This document shows positions 18,547-27,665 of a stretch of 64,000 nucleotides of DNA, one piece after another. The position numbers and the translations under genes are program-made. Under the pieces are notes generated by a model, which ran no database searches, was not told the origin of the DNA, and saw only the letters and a program-made list of their open reading frames with translations. Source of the stretch: Clostridiales bacterium (GTDB taxonomy: Bacteria > Bacillota > Clostridia > Oscillospirales > Oscillospiraceae); contig SFPN01000004.1 of NCBI GenBank assembly GCA_004551945.1, positions 21,545 to 85,544 of the forward strand. Direction: 5' to 3'. Each line of letters opens with the position of its first letter. Position 1 is the first letter of the stretch.

Positions 18547-19536
18547 ATGAAGAAAACCCTGTCCCTTCTGCTCTGCTTTCTGCTTTTGCTCTCCGCCGCC
18601 GGGTGCGGCCAGGAGGAGGAGCTGCCCTCAAAAAGCAACTTCCTGCTGGACACCCTTGTGACCATTACGCTCTACGACGACAGCGACCCTGCCGTGCTGG
18701 AGCTGGCCTTTGACGAGATCGCCCGGCTGGAGGACCTGCTCAGCGTGGAGAAGGAGGGCAGCGACCTGGACCGCCTGGCCAAAGCCGCCGGGAAGGAGTG
18801 GGTGGAGATCGCCCCGGAGACAGAGGAGGTCCTTCGCCAGGCCAAGGAATATTACACCCTTTCCCAGGGACACTTTGACGTAACCGCAGGGCCTCTCATC
18901 GACCTGTGGGGCATTCACAACGGAGAGGGCCATTACCCCACCCAGGAGGAGCTGGCGGAGGTTCTGCCCCTCATCAGCAGCGACGACCTGCTGGTGGAGG
19001 AGGGCCGTGCCTACCTGGCCAGGGAGGGCATGAAAGCCAACCTGGGCGCCATCGCCAAGGGCTACATTGCCGACAAGGTCAAGGAGCTGATGGTGGAACA
19101 GGGCGTGGAGCGGGCCGTTTTGGACCTGGGAAGAAACGTCCTGCTCATCGGCGGAAAAAGTGAGGATGCCGGATTTCTGATCGGGGTTCAGGACCCCAGT
19201 CAGGAGCAGGGGAACTACCTGGCTACCCTCCAGGTCTCCGGCAAGAGCATCGTCACCTCCGGGACCTATGAGCGGTACTTTACCTATGACGGCAAACGGT
19301 ACCACCACATTCTGGACCCCTTCACCGGCTTTCCCGCTGACAACGGCCTGACCTCCGTAACCATTCTCTCGGACAGCTCTGTTCAGGGGGACGCCCTGTC
19401 CACCACCTGCCTGCTTCTGGGCCTGGAGGACGGGCTGGCCCTAGTGGAGAACCTGGAGGGGGTGGAGGCCCTGTTCATCACTGGAGACGGAACCATGACC
19501 CGGTCCTCCGGCTTTGCCGGCTATGAAGCCAGTTGA
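18547..19536 (+). CDS. apbE: FAD:protein FMN transferase, lipoprotein
   Basis: Flavinyl transferase that attaches FMN to Thr residues of extracytoplasmic flavoproteins such as Rnf or NQR subunits, 329 residues. The N-terminus is a lipoprotein signal with a lipobox LSAAGC (Cys near residue 19). Family blocks are NFLLDTLVTITLY, HFDVTAGPLIDLWG, NLGAIAKGYIADKV, VTSGTYERYF and HHILDPFTGFPADNGLTSVTIL. One oddity is DLGRNVLLIGGK where the family normally has two glycines (GGN). No flavoprotein target is encoded in the window. Confidence 0.93.
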   Translation: MKKTLSLLLCFLLLLSAAGCGQEEELPSKSNFLLDTLVTITLYDDSDPAVLELAFDEIARLEDLLSVEKEGSDLDRLAKAAGKEWVEIAPETEEVLRQAKEYYTLSQGHFDVTAGPLIDLWGIHNGEGHYPTQEELAEVLPLISSDDLLVEEGRAYLAREGMKANLGAIAKGYIADKVKELMVEQGVERAVLDLGRNVLLIGGKSEDAGFLIGVQDPSQEQGNYLATLQVSGKSIVTSGTYERYFTYDGKRYHHILDPFTGFPADNGLTSVTILSDSSVQGDALSTTCLLLGLEDGLALVENLEGVEALFITGDGTMTRSSGFAGYEAS

Positions 19537-19704
19537 TCCTTTTGCAAGGCAGATAGAATAACTATTCAAAAAAACAGGAAAAACCCTGGGCGTAAATTCC
19601 TTTCCTGTGGGATGGATCAATTCCGCAAAAATTCTGTCTGAAATAGTCTGATTTGGTTATTTTGTAAAAATGCACACCTCCCTGATTGTGCGGAATCACA
19701 AGAA

Positions 19705-19744
19705 AAGTCGGATCGCTGAAATTGTTCTGCGGTCCGGCTTTTTT
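19705..19744 (+). terminator. Strong terminator just upstream of the gltB promoter
   Basis: AAGTCGGATCGC (19705-19716) and GCGGTCCGGCTT (19729-19740) pair over 12 positions with two G-U pairs, and a run of six T ends at 19744. It is about 170 bases after apbE and three bases before the gltB -35 box. The intervening 19537-19704 contains no gene that I recognise. Confidence 0.8.
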
Positions 19745-19746
19745 CA

Positions 19747-19775
19747 TTGACTTCCCCGGAGCCTGCGAGTAATAT
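19747..19775 (+). promoter_or_regulatory. SigA-type promoter of gltBD
   Basis: TTGACT (19747-19752), 17 bases, TAATAT (19770-19775); the gltB ATG is 31 bases downstream, giving a short leader. Confidence 0.78.
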
Positions 19776-19806
19776 CCCAGATATACCAGGAAAGGAAGGT
19801 GCATCT

Positions 19807-22800
19807 ATGGAACGTTCTTCTTGCAGATTATACGACGAACGATTCGAACATGATTCCTGTGGGATCGGCGCGGTGGTGAACATCGCCGGAACGCGCTCTT
19901 ACCGCACGGTAGACAGCGCGCTGAAGATCGTGGAGAAGCTGGAGCACCGGGCCGGCAAGGATGCCTCCGGGCAGACCGGCGACGGCGTGGGCATTCTCCT
20001 TCAGATCTCCCATTCCTTCTTTTCCGCCGCCGCGGCAGAGCAGGGAATCCACCTGGAGGGGCCACGAAGCTATGCCGTCGGCATGTTTTTCTTTCCCCAG
20101 GACCGGTTTCACCGCAGCCAGCGGAAGAAGCTCTTTGAGATTCTGGTGGAAAAGGACGGGATGGAGTTTCTGGGCTGGCGGCAGGTGCCGGTGAATCCCC
20201 AGGTTCTGGGCCAGCGGGCCAGGGACTGCATGCCCGCCATCTGGCAGGGCTTTGTCCGCCGGCCGGAAAAGGCCAAGCAGGACCTGGACTTTGACCGCCG
20301 GCTGTACATTGTCCGCCGGGAGTATGAGCAGTCGGTGCGGGACACCTATGTGGCCTCCCTCAGCTGCCGGACCATTGTCTACAAGGGTATGTTTCTGGTC
20401 CACCAGCTGCGGCAGTTCTACGGGGACCTCCAGGATACCCGCTACGAAACCGCCATTGCCCTGGTCCACTCCCGGTTTTCCACCAACACCAACCCCAGCT
20501 GGGAGCGGGCCCATCCCAACCGGCTGCTCCTGCACAACGGGGAGATTAACACCATCCGGGGCAACGTCTACCGGATGCTGGCCCGGGAAGAGACCATGAA
20601 CACGGAAGCCCTGGACAGCGAGATGGAAAAAATCCTGCCGGTGGTGGACCCCAGCGGGTCGGACTCGGCCATGCTGGACAACACCCTGGAGTTTCTCATG
20701 TTCAGCGGTATGGAGCTGCCCAAGGCGGTGATGGTCACCATCCCGGAGCCCTGGAGCCGGAACCGGGACATGCCCCGGGGCATCCGGGATATGTACCATT
20801 ACTACGCCACCATGATGGAACCCTGGGACGGCCCGGCGGCCATTCTCTTCTCCGACGGGGACGTGGTGGGGGCCTGCCTGGACCGGAACGGCCTGCGGCC
20901 GGCCCGGTACTATGAGACCGACGACGGCTTTGTGATCCTCTCCTCGGAGGTGGGCGTGCTGGACATTCCGCCGGAGCACATCGTGCGGAAGGGCCGTCTG
21001 GGTCCCGGCAAAATGCTCCTGGTGGATACTGTTGCCGGAAAGCTCCAGCGGGACGGGGAGATCAAGGGGCGCTACGCCTCCGCCAACCCCTATGGAGAGT
21101 GGCTGGACCGGGAGCTGGTCACCCTGGACGACCTGCCCGCCCCCAACCGGCGGGTACCCGTCCACGACCAGGCCCTGCGGGACAAGCTGTACACCGTTTT
21201 TGGCTACACCTACGAGGACGTGCGCCAGTCCATCCTGCCCATGGCAAAGGCCGGGCACGAGCCCACCATGTCCATGGGGTCGGACATCCCCCTGGCGGTT
21301 CTCTCGGACCAGCAGCAGCCCCTGTTTAACTACTTTAAGCAGCTCTTCGCCCAGGTAACCAACCCTCCCATTGACGCCCTGCGGGAGGAGATCGTGACGG
21401 ATACCTCGGTGTATGTGGGCTCTGACGGGAACCTCCTCTGCGACACCCCGGAAAACTGCCGGGTTTTGCAGCTGAGCAGCCCCATCCTCACCAGCATGGA
21501 GCTGCTGAAGCTGAAAAACATGAAGATGCCCGGGCTCCAGGCGGAGACCGTGTCCCTGCTGTACTTTAAAAATTCCTCCCTGGAGCGGGCCCTGGACCAC
21601 CTGTTCGTCAGTTGCGACAAGGCCTACCGCAACGGCTCCAACGTGATTATCCTCTCGGACTGGGGGGTGGACGAAAACCATGTGGCCATTCCCTCCCTGC
21701 TGGCGGTGTCCGCCCTGGAGCAGCATCTGATCCGCACCAAGAAGCGCACCGCCGTCTCCGTGGTGCTGGAGAGCGCCGAGCCCCGGGATGTGCACCACTT
21801 TGCCGCCCTGCTGGGCTTCGGCGCCCGGGCGGTGAACCCCTATCTGGCCCACGAGTGCATTGGAGAGCTCATCGAAAAAGAGCTGCTGGACAAGGACTAC
21901 TACTCCGCCGTGGAGGACTTTAACAAGGCCATTCTGGACGGGGTGGTGAGCATTGCCGCGAAGATGGGCATCTCCACCATCCAGTCCTACCAGAGCGCCC
22001 AGATCTTTGAGGCAGTGGGCATCAGCCGAAAGGTCATTGACCACTACTTTACCGGCACCGTCAGCCGGGTGGGGGGCATTGGCCTGGGAGAAATTGAAGA
22101 GGGGGTCACCCGCGCCCACGACCGGGCCTTTGACCCCATGAAGCTCACCACCGATCCCACCATCGATGCCGGCGGTATGCACAAGCTCCGCAGCGGTACC
22201 CGGGCAGAGCGCCACCGGTACAATCCTCAGACCATTCTGGCCCTGCAGAAGGCAGTGCAGGAGGGAAGCTACGAGGACTTCCGTGTCTACACCGGCCTGG
22301 CAGACCGACAGGCGGCCACGGACACCCTCCGGGGGCAGCTGGTCTTCCGGCAGGAGGGCCTGACCCCCATCCCCCTGGAGGAGGTGGAGCCGGTGGAGAG
22401 CATTGTCCGCCGCTTCAAAACCGGTGCCATGTCCTATGGCTCCATTTCCCAGGAGGCCCACGAATGTCTTGCCGTTGCCATGAACACCCTGGGTGGCAAG
22501 TCCAACGCCGGGGAAGGGGGCGAGGCGGTGGAGCGCCTGGGGACCATCAAGAACTCCGCCATTAAGCAGGTGGCCTCCGGCCGGTTCGGGGTGACCAGCC
22601 AGTATCTGGTGAGTGCCTCGGAGATCCAGATCAAAATGGCCCAGGGGGCCAAGCCCGGCGAGGGCGGCCACCTGCCCGGGAGAAAGGCCTGGCCCTGGAT
22701 TGCCCGGACCCGGTGCTCCACCCCGGGCGTTCCCCTGATCTCGCCGCCGCCCCATCACGATATCTACTCCATCGAGGACCTGGCGGAGCTGATCTTCGAC

Positions 22801-24297
22801 CTGAAAAACGCCAACAAGGACGCCTCCATCACTGTAAAGCTGGTGAGCGAAGCGGGAGTCGGCACCATTGCGGCAGGCGTGGCCAAGGCCGGGGCCCAGA
22901 CGGTGCTCATCTCCGGCTGCGACGGCGGCACCGGCGCAGCCCCCAAAAACTCCATCTACAACGCCGGTCTGCCCTGGGAAATCGGCCTGGCGGAGGCCCA
23001 CCAGACCCTGCTGAGCAACGGTCTGCGCACCCGGGTCCGGCTGGAAGTGGACGGCAAGCTGATGACCGGCCGGGACGTGGCAGTGGCCTGTGCCCTGGGC
23101 GCGGAGGAATTCGGCTTTGCCACCGCGCCCCTGGTGGCCATGGGCTGCATGATGCTGCGGGTGTGCAGCCTGGACACCTGCGCCATGGGCATCGCCACCC
23201 AGGACCCGGAGCTGCGGAAAAATTTCCGTGGCAAGCCGGAATATGTCATGAATTTCATGGTCTACATCGCCCGGGAGCTGCGGGAGATTCTGGCCGGCCT
23301 GGGCCTGCGCTCCGTGGATGAGCTGGTGGGGCGGACGGATCTGCTCCAGACCGCCCCCCAGGCTGCCGGACCTCTGGATATCTCCTCCATTCTGGCTCCG
23401 CCGCCGGAGGACGGAGCCGCCGGGTTCCGGCCGGAGGACGTCTACGACTTCCACCTGGAGGAAACCGCCGATGAGAGAAAGCTCCTGCCCATTCTGGAGG
23501 GAGTCCCCTGCGGCACTGTGGAGGTCTCCAGCACCGACCGGGCCTTCGGCACCATGCTGGGGGCGGAGATCACCCGCCGCTTCGGCACAGGCCTTCCGGA
23601 GGACACCTACCGGGTAAAGTGCCGGGGCGGCGCGGGTCAGTCCTTCGGAGCGTTCCTCCCGGCCGGCCTTACCCTGGAGCTGGAGGGAGACAGCAACGAC
23701 TACTTCGGAAAGGGGCTCTCCGGCGGAAAGCTGGTGATCTATCCCAGCCCCGGGAGCACCTTTGACCCGGGAGAAAACGTCATCGTGGGCAACGTGGCCC
23801 TCTACGGTGCCACCGGGGGCAAGGCCTTCCTGGGAGGCGTAGCCGGGGAGCGGTTCTGCGTGCGCAATTCCGGTGCCGTTGCGGTGGTGGAAGGCGTGGG
23901 GGACCACGGCTGCGAGTATATGACCGGCGGCCGGGTGGCTGTCATCGGGCGAACCGGCCGGAACTTTGCCGCTGGCATGAGCGGCGGCGTGGTCTACGTG
24001 CTGGACACGGCCCATGACCTCTACCGCCGGGTGAACAAGGATATGGTCACCATGGAGCCTCTCACGGAAAAATACGATATTGCGCAGCTGAAGGAAATGC
24101 TCTCGGAGCATCTGGCGGCCACCGCTTCTCCCCGGGCTGCCGATATCCTGGAGAACTTTGACGTCTTCCTGAAGGACTTTAAAAAGATCATCCCGCGGGA
24201 TTACAGCAGCATGACCGAGCGCATTGCAGAGTACGAGGCAAAGGGCCTGACCAGAGAACAGGCGGAGCTGGAAGCCTTCCTGAAACGAGGTGTGTGA
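19807..24297 (+). CDS. gltB: Glutamate synthase, large subunit
   Basis: Large subunit of glutamate synthase (GOGAT), 1496 residues, making two glutamates from glutamine and 2-oxoglutarate. The N-terminal class II glutaminase domain has its nucleophile in HDSCGIGAVVN (Cys 18 from ATG 19807), implying removal of a 17-residue propeptide. The central domain and the FMN/synthase domain follow (KPGEGGHLPG, STPGVPLISPPPHHDIYSIEDLA, VSEAGVGTIAAGVAKAGA). The 3Fe-4S cysteines are in GCMMLRVCSLDTCAMGIATQ, and the C-terminal GXGXG beta-helix region is complete. GGAAGG at 19793-19799 supports the start. It is paired with gltD and followed by an ammonium channel. Confidence 0.96.
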   Translation: MERSSCRLYDERFEHDSCGIGAVVNIAGTRSYRTVDSALKIVEKLEHRAGKDASGQTGDGVGILLQISHSFFSAAAAEQGIHLEGPRSYAVGMFFFPQDRFHRSQRKKLFEILVEKDGMEFLGWRQVPVNPQVLGQRARDCMPAIWQGFVRRPEKAKQDLDFDRRLYIVRREYEQSVRDTYVASLSCRTIVYKGMFLVHQLRQFYGDLQDTRYETAIALVHSRFSTNTNPSWERAHPNRLLLHNGEINTIRGNVYRMLAREETMNTEALDSEMEKILPVVDPSGSDSAMLDNTLEFLMFSGMELPKAVMVTIPEPWSRNRDMPRGIRDMYHYYATMMEPWDGPAAILFSDGDVVGACLDRNGLRPARYYETDDGFVILSSEVGVLDIPPEHIVRKGRLGPGKMLLVDTVAGKLQRDGEIKGRYASANPYGEWLDRELVTLDDLPAPNRRVPVHDQALRDKLYTVFGYTYEDVRQSILPMAKAGHEPTMSMGSDIPLAVLSDQQQPLFNYFKQLFAQVTNPPIDALREEIVTDTSVYVGSDGNLLCDTPENCRVLQLSSPILTSMELLKLKNMKMPGLQAETVSLLYFKNSSLERALDHLFVSCDKAYRNGSNVIILSDWGVDENHVAIPSLLAVSALEQHLIRTKKRTAVSVVLESAEPRDVHHFAALLGFGARAVNPYLAHECIGELIEKELLDKDYYSAVEDFNKAILDGVVSIAAKMGISTIQSYQSAQIFEAVGISRKVIDHYFTGTVSRVGGIGLGEIEEGVTRAHDRAFDPMKLTTDPTIDAGGMHKLRSGTRAERHRYNPQTILALQKAVQEGSYEDFRVYTGLADRQAATDTLRGQLVFRQEGLTPIPLEEVEPVESIVRRFKTGAMSYGSISQEAHECLAVAMNTLGGKSNAGEGGEAVERLGTIKNSAIKQVASGRFGVTSQYLVSASEIQIKMAQGAKPGEGGHLPGRKAWPWIARTRCSTPGVPLISPPPHHDIYSIEDLAELIFDLKNANKDASITVKLVSEAGVGTIAAGVAKAGAQTVLISGCDGGTGAAPKNSIYNAGLPWEIGLAEAHQTLLSNGLRTRVRLEVDGKLMTGRDVAVACALGAEEFGFATAPLVAMGCMMLRVCSLDTCAMGIATQDPELRKNFRGKPEYVMNFMVYIARELREILAGLGLRSVDELVGRTDLLQTAPQAAGPLDISSILAPPPEDGAAGFRPEDVYDFHLEETADERKLLPILEGVPCGTVEVSSTDRAFGTMLGAEITRRFGTGLPEDTYRVKCRGGAGQSFGAFLPAGLTLELEGDSNDYFGKGLSGGKLVIYPSPGSTFDPGENVIVGNVALYGATGGKAFLGGVAGERFCVRNSGAVAVVEGVGDHGCEYMTGGRVAVIGRTGRNFAAGMSGGVVYVLDTAHDLYRRVNKDMVTMEPLTEKYDIAQLKEMLSEHLAATASPRAADILENFDVFLKDFKKIIPRDYSSMTERIAEYEAKGLTREQAELEAFLKRGV

Positions 24298-24299
24298 AC

Positions 24300-25643
24300 A
24301 TGGGAAAAATCACCGGATTTATGGAGTTTGACCGGATGGAGCGGCCGGAGCGGCCGCCTCTGAACCGGCTGGAGGATGACAAGGAGTTTCACGGGAGCCT
24401 CTCCCATCGGCAGCGCCGGGAGCAGAGCGGCCGGTGCATGGACTGCGGCGTACCCTTCTGTCAGGCGGGCATCCAGTGGGAAGGAGAGCGGCTGGGCTGC
24501 CCTCTCCACAACCTGATCCCCGAGTGGAACGAGATGCTCTGGATGGGAAACCTGGCCCACGCCCTGTCCCGCCTGCTGAAAACCAATCCCTTCCCGGAGT
24601 TTACCGGCCGGGTCTGTCCCGCCTTTTGTGAGCGCGCCTGTCTCTGCGGCCGGGTGGGGGAGCCGGTCACCGTGCGGGACAACGAGCTGGCTATCATTGA
24701 GTATGCCTTTCAGAACGGTCTGATCCAGGCCCGCCCGCCCCAGCGGCGTTCCGGCATGCGGGTGGGCATCGTGGGTTCCGGTCCGGCCGGTCTGGCGGCG
24801 GCCTACTTTCTCAACCGCCGGGGCCATTCAGTCACTGTGCTGGAGCGGGACTCCCAGCCCGGCGGCCTGCTCACCTACGGCATCCCTTCTATGAAGCTGG
24901 ACAAGGCGGTGGTTCGCCGCCGGCTGGACCTGATGGAACAGGAGGGGATCGTCTTTCACACCGGAGTAAATGTGGGAACCGACATCACCCCGGCGGAGCT
25001 GGACGAGAACTTTGACGCCGTGCTCTTTGCCTGCGGTGCCCGAAAGCCCCGGCCTGTGGAGTACGAAGGGCAGTCAGGCAGCGGTGTCTGCTTCGGCCTG
25101 GACTACCTCATTGATGCGGCCAAGAGCGCGGAAACAGGGACGGAACCCCTCTGTTCTGCCCGGGGCAAGCGGGTAGCCATCATCGGGGCAGGGGATACTG
25201 CCAGCGACTGCGCGGCGGTGGCCATGCGCCAGGGCTGCACAGACCTGACCCAAATCATCCGCAAGCCCGCCTCTTACTATCCTCCCAAGGCCGACTACGC
25301 CCGGGAAGAAGCGGAAGCGCGCTTTGGCCGGGACGTCCGCCGGTTTGAAACAAAAGTCAGGGCGGTCGCCTGCAATGAGGACGGGGAGCTCACCGCTGTA
25401 ACCCTCACCACCCCCCAGGGCGAAGAGGTTCTTGAGACCGATCTTCTCCTGGTGGCCTCCGGCTTTTCCGGCTGCGAGGAGGATTCCCTGGCAGCCCGGG
25501 AGGCAATGCCCTGCCCGGAGAAGGTCTTTTCCGCCGGGGACATGGTCCTGGGGGCCAGCCTGGTGGTCCTGGCCATTGCCGACGGACGACGGGCGGCAGC
25601 AGAGATTGACAAATGGCTCATGGGTTACACAAATATTCAGTAA
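24300..25643 (+). CDS. gltD: Glutamate synthase, small (beta) subunit
   Basis: NAD(P)H-oxidising beta subunit of GOGAT that feeds electrons through FAD and iron-sulfur clusters to GltB, 447 residues. The N-terminal cysteine clusters (CMDCGVPFC and CPAFCERACLCG) bind two 4Fe-4S clusters. The FAD motif is VGIVGSGPAGLAAAYFLNRRG and the NAD(P) motif is VAIIGAGDTASDCAAVAMR. ATG 24300 is preferred; an in-frame GTG at 24294 overlaps the gltB stop. A terminator follows at 25657-25693. Confidence 0.96.
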   Translation: MGKITGFMEFDRMERPERPPLNRLEDDKEFHGSLSHRQRREQSGRCMDCGVPFCQAGIQWEGERLGCPLHNLIPEWNEMLWMGNLAHALSRLLKTNPFPEFTGRVCPAFCERACLCGRVGEPVTVRDNELAIIEYAFQNGLIQARPPQRRSGMRVGIVGSGPAGLAAAYFLNRRGHSVTVLERDSQPGGLLTYGIPSMKLDKAVVRRRLDLMEQEGIVFHTGVNVGTDITPAELDENFDAVLFACGARKPRPVEYEGQSGSGVCFGLDYLIDAAKSAETGTEPLCSARGKRVAIIGAGDTASDCAAVAMRQGCTDLTQIIRKPASYYPPKADYAREEAEARFGRDVRRFETKVRAVACNEDGELTAVTLTTPQGEEVLETDLLLVASGFSGCEEDSLAAREAMPCPEKVFSAGDMVLGASLVVLAIADGRRAAAEIDKWLMGYTNIQ

Positions 25644-25656
25644 ATATCCAGCGTCT

Positions 25657-25693
25657 GCGGCGTCCCGGAGGTAATCCGAGACGCCGCTTTTTT
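25657..25693 (+). terminator. Rho-independent terminator of gltBD
   Basis: GCGGCGTC (25657-25664) pairs with GACGCCGC (25680-25687), with inner CGGA/TCCG pairing, followed by six T. The remaining bases up to the amt promoter are AT-rich with nothing else recognised. Confidence 0.85.
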
Positions 25694-25835
25694 GCAAGTC
25701 TTAGAAATATTTTATGCAACAAACACTGTGAATAGGATATTTTCATAGGAAATAAGCACAAAAATAATGGTTAAAAGTTGGTATAAACAACGAAAATCAA
25801 AGATAATTTTGCAAGAACTTTCTTTTGTTCTGTCA

Positions 25836-25864
25836 TTGCGCTTCCGGGCGGATCAGGCTATACT
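25836..25864 (+). promoter_or_regulatory. Promoter of the amt-PII gene
   Basis: TTGCGC (25836-25841), 17 bases, TATACT (25859-25864), about 55 bases before ATG 25920. Confidence 0.65.
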
Positions 25865-25919
25865 TGTATTCAACAAATCGGCAATCTGCCGATCCGAAAA
25901 AGAGAGGAGTTGTAACGTT

Positions 25920-27596
25920 ATGGAAATGGAAAGTATCTCTCTGAGCATCTGGTTTCTGATCGGTGCCAGCCTGGTCTTTTTCATGCAGTGCGGCTTTGCT
26001 ATGGTGGAATGTGGGTTCACCCGGGCAAAGAACGCGGGCAACATCATCATGAAGAACCTGATGGACTTCTGCATCGGCACGGTGATGTTCATCATCCTGG
26101 GCTACGGAATCATGATGAACCCCCACGTAGCGGGGGGCTTCATTGGCACCATCAACTGGGACATGTTCGGCAGCGGCTTCAGCGGCTTTGACTGGAGCTC
26201 CTTCGTCTTCCAGCTGGTGTTCTGCGCCACCTGCGCCACCATCGTCTCCGGCGCCATGGCAGAGCGCACCAAATTCTCCGCCTACTGCCTGTACTCGGCG
26301 GTGATCAGCCTGGTGATCTACCCGGTGGAGGCCGGCTGGGCCTGGGGCGATGGCGGCTGGCTGGCAGAGCTGGGCTTCATTGATTTTGCCGGTTCCTGCG
26401 TCATCCACATGGCCGGCGGCATCACCGCTCTCATCGGCGCTATGTTCTTGGGTCCCCGCATTGGCAAGTACACCCAGCGGGGCGATAAGAAGGTTTCCAA
26501 CGCCATTCCCGCCCACAACCTGCCTCTGGGCGCTCTGGGCGTGTTCATCCTCTGGTTTGGCTGGTACGGCTTCAACGGCGCGGCCGCTGGTTCTGTCACC
26601 CAGCTGGCTGTGATCTTCGGCACCACCACCCTGGCTCCCGCTGCTGCCACCGTGGTCTGCATGATCATCACTTGGCTCAAGAACAAGAAGCCTGACGTGT
26701 CCATGTGTCTGAACGCCTCCCTGGCAGGCCTGGTGGCCATCACTGCCGGCTGCGCCAATGTCTCTGGTATAGGCTCCATTGTCATCGGCGCTGTGGCCGG
26801 TATCCTGGTGGTGGTCGTGGTGGAAGGCCTGGACATGAAGCTCCACATCGACGACCCTGTAGGCGCTGTGGCAGTTCACGGCGCAAACGGCGCCTGGGGC
26901 ACCCTGGCTGTGGGCCTGTTTGACACTGAAAGCGGCCTGTTCTACGGCGGCGGCGTTCACCAGCTGGGCATCCAGGCTCTGGGCGTTGTGGCTGTGGCCG
27001 TTTGGATGGCTGTAACCATGACGGTTGTGTTCAAGGTGATCTCCCTGGTGGTGGGCGGCACCATGCGGGTCTCCGAAGAAGAAGAGCTGGAAGGCCTGGA
27101 CATCACCGAGCACGGCCTGCCCTCCGCTTACTCCGACTTCTCCATGGCCTTCGGCGTGGCCGGCGAGCTGGGCCAGAACATCCGCCCGGCAGCACCCGTG
27201 ATGCCGGTGTCCGACCGTCAGGGCGAGGAAGGAGAAGCTACCCTGTCTCGCGTGGACATCTACTGCCCGGCCCATCGCTTTGAGCGGCTCAAGCAGTCTC
27301 TGGAGGAAATTGGCATCACCGGCATGACAGTGACCAGCGCCATGGGCTGCGGCGCCCAGCGAGGCGGCAACGGCATGTACCGCGGCGTTCCCGTGTCCAT
27401 GTCCCTGCGGCCGGTGGTTCAGGTTTCCGTGGTGGTCTCCAAGGTCTCCCCCGACCTGGTGGTGGAGACCGCGGAAAAGGCTCTGCGTACCGGTCACCTG
27501 GGCGACGGCAAGATCTTCATCTCTCCCGTGGGCGAGGCCGTCAAGGTCCGCACCGGCGAGAAGGGCTATGCAGCTCTCCTGGACGAAGCCCGATAA
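25920..27596 (+). CDS. Ammonium transporter fused to a C-terminal PII domain
   Basis: Amt/MEP/Rh channel with an attached GlnB/GlnK-like sensor, 558 residues. Residues 1 to about 400 form the 11-helix channel (CGFAMVECGFTRAKNAGNI, FAGSCVIHMAGGITALIGA, FGWYGFNGAAAGS, DDPVGAVAVHGANGAWGTL, including the twin pore histidines). After a linker, residues about 442-550 match PII: SRVDIYCPAHRFERLKQSLEEIG, then a T-loop with RGGNGMYRGV (Tyr near 486), and KIFISPVGEAVKVRTGEKG, the nucleotide-binding block. PII proteins normally plug Amt in trans when nitrogen is ample; here the plug is covalent. Location behind gltBD completes an ammonium uptake and assimilation cluster. ATG 25920 follows GAGAGGAG. Confidence 0.95.
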   Translation: MEMESISLSIWFLIGASLVFFMQCGFAMVECGFTRAKNAGNIIMKNLMDFCIGTVMFIILGYGIMMNPHVAGGFIGTINWDMFGSGFSGFDWSSFVFQLVFCATCATIVSGAMAERTKFSAYCLYSAVISLVIYPVEAGWAWGDGGWLAELGFIDFAGSCVIHMAGGITALIGAMFLGPRIGKYTQRGDKKVSNAIPAHNLPLGALGVFILWFGWYGFNGAAAGSVTQLAVIFGTTTLAPAAATVVCMIITWLKNKKPDVSMCLNASLAGLVAITAGCANVSGIGSIVIGAVAGILVVVVVEGLDMKLHIDDPVGAVAVHGANGAWGTLAVGLFDTESGLFYGGGVHQLGIQALGVVAVAVWMAVTMTVVFKVISLVVGGTMRVSEEEELEGLDITEHGLPSAYSDFSMAFGVAGELGQNIRPAAPVMPVSDRQGEEGEATLSRVDIYCPAHRFERLKQSLEEIGITGMTVTSAMGCGAQRGGNGMYRGVPVSMSLRPVVQVSVVVSKVSPDLVVETAEKALRTGHLGDGKIFISPVGEAVKVRTGEKGYAALLDEAR

Positions 27597-27621
27597 TCCG
27601 TTGGTATAACATCGACCTCCA

Positions 27622-27664
27622 TAAAAAACGTGCCGGAGCAGTTGCGGCTCCGGCACGCTTTTGT
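27622..27664. terminator. Bidirectional terminator after amt-PII
   Basis: CGTGCCGGAGC (27629-27639) and GCTCCGGCACG (27647-27657) make an 11-bp stem with A-rich left and T-rich right flanks, between convergent genes. Confidence 0.88.
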
Positions 27665-27665
27665 T

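Noticed and set aside
22640..22760. Possible compensating frameshifts in gltB around GGHLPGRKAWPWIARTR
   Set aside because: The string differs from some homologues, but the frame and flanking motifs (KPGEGG, STPGV, ISPPPHHD) stay in register, so these are ordinary substitutions.
19828..24111. A very long open frame on the minus strand opposite gltB
   Set aside because: It is the antisense shadow of a firmly identified glutamate synthase; high GC at third positions keeps antisense frames open. It has no family motif and no ribosome site.
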